8,509 nucleotides of DNA from NCBI GenBank assembly GCA_021298045.1, contig JAJTHY010000133.1, forward strand, positions 1-8,509. Direction: 5' to 3'. The position numbers and the translations under genes are program-made. Source of the stretch: Candidatus Jidaibacter sp. Lineage in GTDB: Bacteria; Pseudomonadota; Alphaproteobacteria; Rickettsiales; Midichloriaceae. Each line of letters opens with the position of its first letter. Within the stretch, counting starts at the first letter, position 1. A model generated the notes under the pieces. The model did no database searches, was not told the origin of the DNA, and saw only the letters and a program-made list of their open reading frames with translations. Shown here piece after piece: positions 5,050 to 8,509 of this stretch.

Positions 5050-6529
5050 AATAAATCCAGAAGTATTGCTGAACATAAACGATAATCAGACAACTGAAAA
5101 TTCGTTGCCTCAAAACGTTGAGGCAGAAAGAGCGGTGATCGGTGCTTTGCTTAATAACAACGAGCATCTTAATAATATCTCAGATTTCTTGCATTCAGAA
5201 CATTTTTTTGTACCGCTTCATGGGAAAATATTTCAAGCTATATCTAAATTTTATGAAAGGGGACTTGTTGCAAGCCCTGTAACTTTAAAAAGCTATTTTG
5301 AAACAGAGGCAGATTTTAAGTCTTTGGGTGTTTCTAGCTTAGATTACCTTTTAAAGCTTTCTGCAAATTCAGCATCTGTTATGACTTTGATACCATATGC
5401 AAAAGACATATACGAAACCTCAATGAAGCGAAAGCTGATAAAAATAGGTGAGGAAATAGTAGCTGATTCCTTTAAAAACCAGATAGATTATGACTCTCAA
5501 AGGCTTTTGGAGAAGGCAGAAAGCAAGCTCTTTAGCTTAGCATCAACGGGTGATTCTGACTCTGGATTTTCCACCTTGAGAGAAAGTGTAATAGAAAGCA
5601 TAAAAAGAATAGATAAAGCTAGAAAACAGGGTGCAAATATATCTGGTGTTACAACCGGATTTACAGATCTTGATAAAGTTTTAGGTGGGTTACAAGCATC
5701 AGATTTGTTAATTCTAGCCGCACGTCCATCAATGGGTAAAACGGCGTTTGCTGTAAATATAGCGTTAAATGCGGCAGAAGCATTTATGAAAGAAAAAGAT
5801 ATAGCTGCCAAAAAATCTGTTGGTATATTTTCGTTGGAGATGTCATCAGAGCAGCTTGCAAATAGGCTTATTGCCATTAAAACGGGCATAGATGGAAGCA
5901 AAATAAGAATTGGTAATATATCCAAGCAAGAGTTCGAAGTGTTGCTAAAACAGACAACTGAGCTCTCGGAAATCCCTGTTTTCATAGACGACACACCTGC
6001 AATCACTATATCCGCACTCAGAACAAGAGCTAGAAGGCTTAAAAGGCAGCATAATTTAGGGCTTATAGTTGTCGATTATTTGCAGCTAGTAAGAGGTTCC
6101 CCAGGTGTTGAGCAGAGCCGTATACAAGAAATTGGTGAGATAAGCCAGGGCTTAAAAGCAATCGCCAAAGAGTTAGACATACCAGTTATTGCACTATCGC
6201 AGCTTTCTCGTGCAGTGGAAACAAGGGACGATAAGCGCCCACAGCTTTCGGATTTAAGGGAAAGTGGTAACATCGAGCAAGATGCTGACGTTGTTATGTT
6301 TATATATAGAGATGAGTACTATCTATCTCGCAAGATGCCTCAAGAAGCGCAAGGTGAAAAATACATGCAGTGGCAGCAGGAGATGGATAAAGTTAGAAAT
6401 ATTACAGAGATCCTAGTTTCAAAGCAAAGAAATGGCCCTGTAGGTAATGTGTCTATAAGATTTGATACTGCTACAACTAGATTTACGAATTTAGAAACAT
6501 CTGGTGGAAGTAGAATATTGCCTAGTTAG
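5036..6529 (+). CDS. dnaB: Replicative DNA helicase DnaB
   Basis: This 497-residue protein is the hexameric 5'-to-3' helicase that unwinds DNA at the replication fork and recruits primase. The N-terminal domain begins with the diagnostic LPQNVEAERAVIGALL (from residue 24), after a short non-conserved leader. The RecA-like ATPase domain starts near 205 (TGFTDLDKVLGGL). It carries Walker A ARPSMGKTAFA (K235, T236), Walker B LIVVDYLQL (D347) and the DLRESGNIEQDAD motif (406-418). SKQRNGPVG (462-470) holds the likely arginine finger R465. The length is normal and no intein interrupts the ATPase motifs, a common insertion point in DnaB. Translation is probably coupled to hemE through the 14-bp overlap and an internal GAGAG sequence. 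This places the helicase under a promoter at the edge of the candidate origin. No primase or helicase loader is seen in the window. Confidence 0.97.
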   Translation: MALSKINPEVLLNINDNQTTENSLPQNVEAERAVIGALLNNNEHLNNISDFLHSEHFFVPLHGKIFQAISKFYERGLVASPVTLKSYFETEADFKSLGVSSLDYLLKLSANSASVMTLIPYAKDIYETSMKRKLIKIGEEIVADSFKNQIDYDSQRLLEKAESKLFSLASTGDSDSGFSTLRESVIESIKRIDKARKQGANISGVTTGFTDLDKVLGGLQASDLLILAARPSMGKTAFAVNIALNAAEAFMKEKDIAAKKSVGIFSLEMSSEQLANRLIAIKTGIDGSKIRIGNISKQEFEVLLKQTTELSEIPVFIDDTPAITISALRTRARRLKRQHNLGLIVVDYLQLVRGSPGVEQSRIQEIGEISQGLKAIAKELDIPVIALSQLSRAVETRDDKRPQLSDLRESGNIEQDADVVMFIYRDEYYLSRKMPQEAQGEKYMQWQQEMDKVRNITEILVSKQRNGPVGNVSIRFDTATTRFTNLETSGGSRILPS

Positions 6530-6550
6530 TTCTAGATTAATTAGAGAACT
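6528..6550. repeat. Inverted repeat at the dnaB 3' end
   Basis: AGTTCT (6528-6533) and AGAACT (6545-6550) are perfect arms around an 11-nt AT-rich spacer, starting inside the dnaB stop codon. The stem is short and no T-run follows, so termination is uncertain. It could instead be an operator or an mRNA end structure before the ATPase gene. Confidence 0.35.
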
Positions 6551-6590
6551 TATATATCATTTAACTAATCTATTTTAAGAAGTTACTTAA

Positions 6591-8444
6591 ATGCCGGAAC
6601 AGACCTCAAAATGGAACTTTTTTATAGTTCTTATAGACTTGATTGCGATTGGTTTATACACGACTTTTCATTTACTAGACATACATTATACAATAGCGGG
6701 AATAGGTATTGATCTGCTATCCATATACATAGTAATAGCATTAGGTGGTATACCTCTAGTTTTTGAGATATTTAAACAAGTTTTTAAAGGTAACTTTGGC
6801 ACAGATTTACTTGCAGCAATTGCTCTTATAACAGCTGTATTGTTAGAATCTTACTTAGCTGCAGCTTTGGTAATACTTATGCTATCGGGAGGTCAGGCTT
6901 TAGAGGTTTATGCAACGCAAAAAGCTTCCTCGGTTCTTTTAGCGCTTGCTGAACGTATGCCAACAATTGCCCATTTAAAAAAAGGTGCAAATATACTAGA
7001 TATCAAAACAATGGATATAAAGATAGGCGATCTGATAGTTATATACCCTCATGAGGTTTCCCCAGTAGATGGAATTGTTGTAAGCGGTCATGGCTCGATG
7101 GATGAGGCATACTTAACAGGTGAGCCATATAAAATATCAAAAGCTCCAGGTGCTGCTGTTATATCTGGTGCTGTAAATGGAGACAATGCGATTATAATAC
7201 AGGCAGATAAATTACCTTCAGATTCCAGATATGCAAAGATAATGGAGGTGATGCAAAATGCAGAAGAAAAGCGACCAAAACTTCGTAGGATAGGTGATCA
7301 ACTTGGGGCTGTATTCACACCCGTTGCGCTTGTAATAGCAGCTGGCGCTTGGATATATACAGGTGATGCAATAAGATTCTTATCGGTATTGGTAATTGCA
7401 ACTCCTTGCCCGCTTTTAATAGCTATTCCTGTAACTATAATAAGCGCTATATCAATCGCTGCTAAGAACGGTATAATAATAAAAGATCCTGCAGTTTTAG
7501 AGCGCATACCAACATGTAAAACTGCTATATTTGATAAAACAGGTACACTAACATATGGCAAACCTACATTTACCGAAATTTCTGTTGCAGATGGTATAAA
7601 TCCTGATGAGATTCTCAGTTATGTTGCAAGCCTAGAAAGATACTCTAAGCATCCTCTTTCATCTGCTATAATAAAAGAGGCTAAAAAGCGTAAGCTATTT
7701 GTACCGCAAGCTACAGAAATATCGGAATTACCCGGTAGTGGATTAAAGGGAAAGGTTTTAGATAGCGATTTACAGATAACTCATAGACAAAAAGTTTCTA
7801 AGGAAATACAAGACATACTGCCAGAGCAGGGCAGTGGTCTTGAATGCGTAATTTTAAAAGACGGCAAATATGCAGCTTTGTTTAAATTTCACGATGAGAT
7901 GCGTAAAGATAGTAAGGTATTTGTTTCTCACTTAGGGCCATCACATCAATTTAACAAGATAATGTTGGTATCAGGTGATAGAGAGTCTGAAGTGCTGTAT
8001 CTTGCAGGAAAGCTTGGTATAAAAGATACGCTTTCGTCGCAGACACCAGAGCAAAAACTGATGATTGTAGAGGAAGAGAACAAAAAGGCTCCAACGTTAT
8101 TTATGGGTGATGGTATTAATGATGCACCAGCCATGAGGGCTGCGACTGTCGCTATTGCTTTTGGGCATGAATCTAATGTTACTTCTGAGGCAGCAGGCGC
8201 TGTGATAATGGAAAACAGTTTGGTTAAAGTCGATGAGCTAATTCATCTAAGCATAAATATGAGAAAGATAGTTATGCAAAGTGCTGTAGGCGGCATGCTT
8301 CTAAGCGTCTTAGGTATGGGGTTCGCCGCTGCTGGGTTTATATCACCTGTTTCTGGCGCCTTACTTCAAGAGCTGATAGATGTTATTGCAATCACCAATG
8401 CGCTAAGACTCATATGGGAAAAGAAAGTTAAGATAGATATATAA
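6591..8444 (+). CDS. P1B-type metal-transporting ATPase with TPC motif
   Basis: This 617-residue inner-membrane pump drives metal ions across the membrane by ATP hydrolysis with an aspartyl-phosphate intermediate. About eight membrane segments are visible: two near 9-61, a pair at about 70-104, two at about 234-295 and two near the C-terminus. The actuator TGEP is at 176-179, the phosphorylated D315 lies in DKTGTLT, the P1B-specific HP is at 354-355 and GDGIND at 506-511. The transport motif in the sixth segment is T271-P272-C273 rather than the CPC of copper, zinc and cadmium pumps. The last segment carries QELID (593-597), resembling P1B-4/P1B-5-like proteins. TPC has been linked to the P1B-5 group (nickel/iron), but here there is no C-terminal hemerythrin-like domain and no N-terminal metal-binding domain. 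The metal is therefore unassigned. A weak AAGAAG (6577-6582) precedes the ATG by 8 nt. The gene is 61 bp after dnaB and may be in the same transcript. Confidence 0.88.
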   Translation: MPEQTSKWNFFIVLIDLIAIGLYTTFHLLDIHYTIAGIGIDLLSIYIVIALGGIPLVFEIFKQVFKGNFGTDLLAAIALITAVLLESYLAAALVILMLSGGQALEVYATQKASSVLLALAERMPTIAHLKKGANILDIKTMDIKIGDLIVIYPHEVSPVDGIVVSGHGSMDEAYLTGEPYKISKAPGAAVISGAVNGDNAIIIQADKLPSDSRYAKIMEVMQNAEEKRPKLRRIGDQLGAVFTPVALVIAAGAWIYTGDAIRFLSVLVIATPCPLLIAIPVTIISAISIAAKNGIIIKDPAVLERIPTCKTAIFDKTGTLTYGKPTFTEISVADGINPDEILSYVASLERYSKHPLSSAIIKEAKKRKLFVPQATEISELPGSGLKGKVLDSDLQITHRQKVSKEIQDILPEQGSGLECVILKDGKYAALFKFHDEMRKDSKVFVSHLGPSHQFNKIMLVSGDRESEVLYLAGKLGIKDTLSSQTPEQKLMIVEEENKKAPTLFMGDGINDAPAMRAATVAIAFGHESNVTSEAAGAVIMENSLVKVDELIHLSINMRKIVMQSAVGGMLLSVLGMGFAAAGFISPVSGALLQELIDVIAITNALRLIWEKKVKIDI

Positions 8445-8455
8445 AAATTCGTTTT

Positions 8456-8478
8456 CTTAATAAAAAAGCAATATTAAG
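8456..8478. repeat. AT-rich inverted repeat after the ATPase gene
   Basis: CTTAATA (8456-8462) and TATTAAG (8472-8478) are perfect 7-bp arms with a 9-nt spacer, 11 bp after the stop codon. The stem is almost entirely A-T and no T-run follows, so an intrinsic terminator is doubtful. The remaining bases to the window end show nothing else I can support. Confidence 0.3.
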
Positions 8479-8509
8479 CAATCCATAGTTAAATTGTTGA
8501 AAATAATAT

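Noticed and set aside
5497..6006. 169-codon open frame on the minus strand within dnaB
   Set aside because: It lies entirely opposite the conserved DnaB ATPase region, and its translation shows no recognisable domain.
5720..6110. Intein in dnaB
   Set aside because: The Walker A and Walker B regions are uninterrupted and the protein has normal length.
7298..8134. Minus-strand open frames opposite the metal ATPase
   Set aside because: The + strand encodes complete ATPase motifs there; the reverse frames are by-products of codon composition.

Overview
The window is AT-rich chromosomal DNA from a bacterium that looks like an alphaproteobacterium. The best evidence is the second gene, a CckA-type hybrid histidine kinase whose H-box region (HDFNN, then an AISGFCDLL-like and a LLAFSRKQTL-like stretch) is characteristic of alphaproteobacterial CckA. 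The AT-rich base composition, an ankyrin-repeat protein, and a repeat-rich gap immediately upstream of hemE fit a host-associated lineage such as Rickettsiales or Holosporales. That placement is inference. I see no RNA gene, insertion sequence or CRISPR array.

Layout: all six convincing genes are on the + strand. A PhoB-type response regulator (7-717) is followed 40 bp later by the CckA-like kinase (758-3241). A small ankyrin protein (3247-3735) starts only 5 bp after the kinase stop. A 267-bp gap (3736-4002, about 16% G+C by hand count) separates this cluster from hemE (4003-5049). hemE overlaps dnaB (5036-6529) by 14 bp. After a 61-bp gap comes a metal P1B-type ATPase with a TPC motif (6591-8444). 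The last 65 bp hold no gene.

The most interesting stretch is the 3736-4002 gap. It carries five same-strand copies of TGTTAATA, a 14-bp exact direct repeat, a perfect DnaA box (TTATACACA) with two one-mismatch boxes, two inverted repeats, and a strong TATAAT promoter firing into hemE. The replication origin of several alphaproteobacteria (Caulobacter, Rickettsia, Wolbachia) lies beside hemE, so I propose this gap as the chromosomal oriC. It would have iteron-like repeats and few DnaA boxes.

If so, the window joins three layers of replication control: a CckA-like kinase (in Caulobacter the top of the CckA-ChpT-CtrA relay that acts at the origin), the candidate origin, and the replicative helicase DnaB, encoded in one transcript with hemE starting at the origin edge. 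The PhoB-like regulator and the metal ATPase are probably neighbours rather than partners in this.
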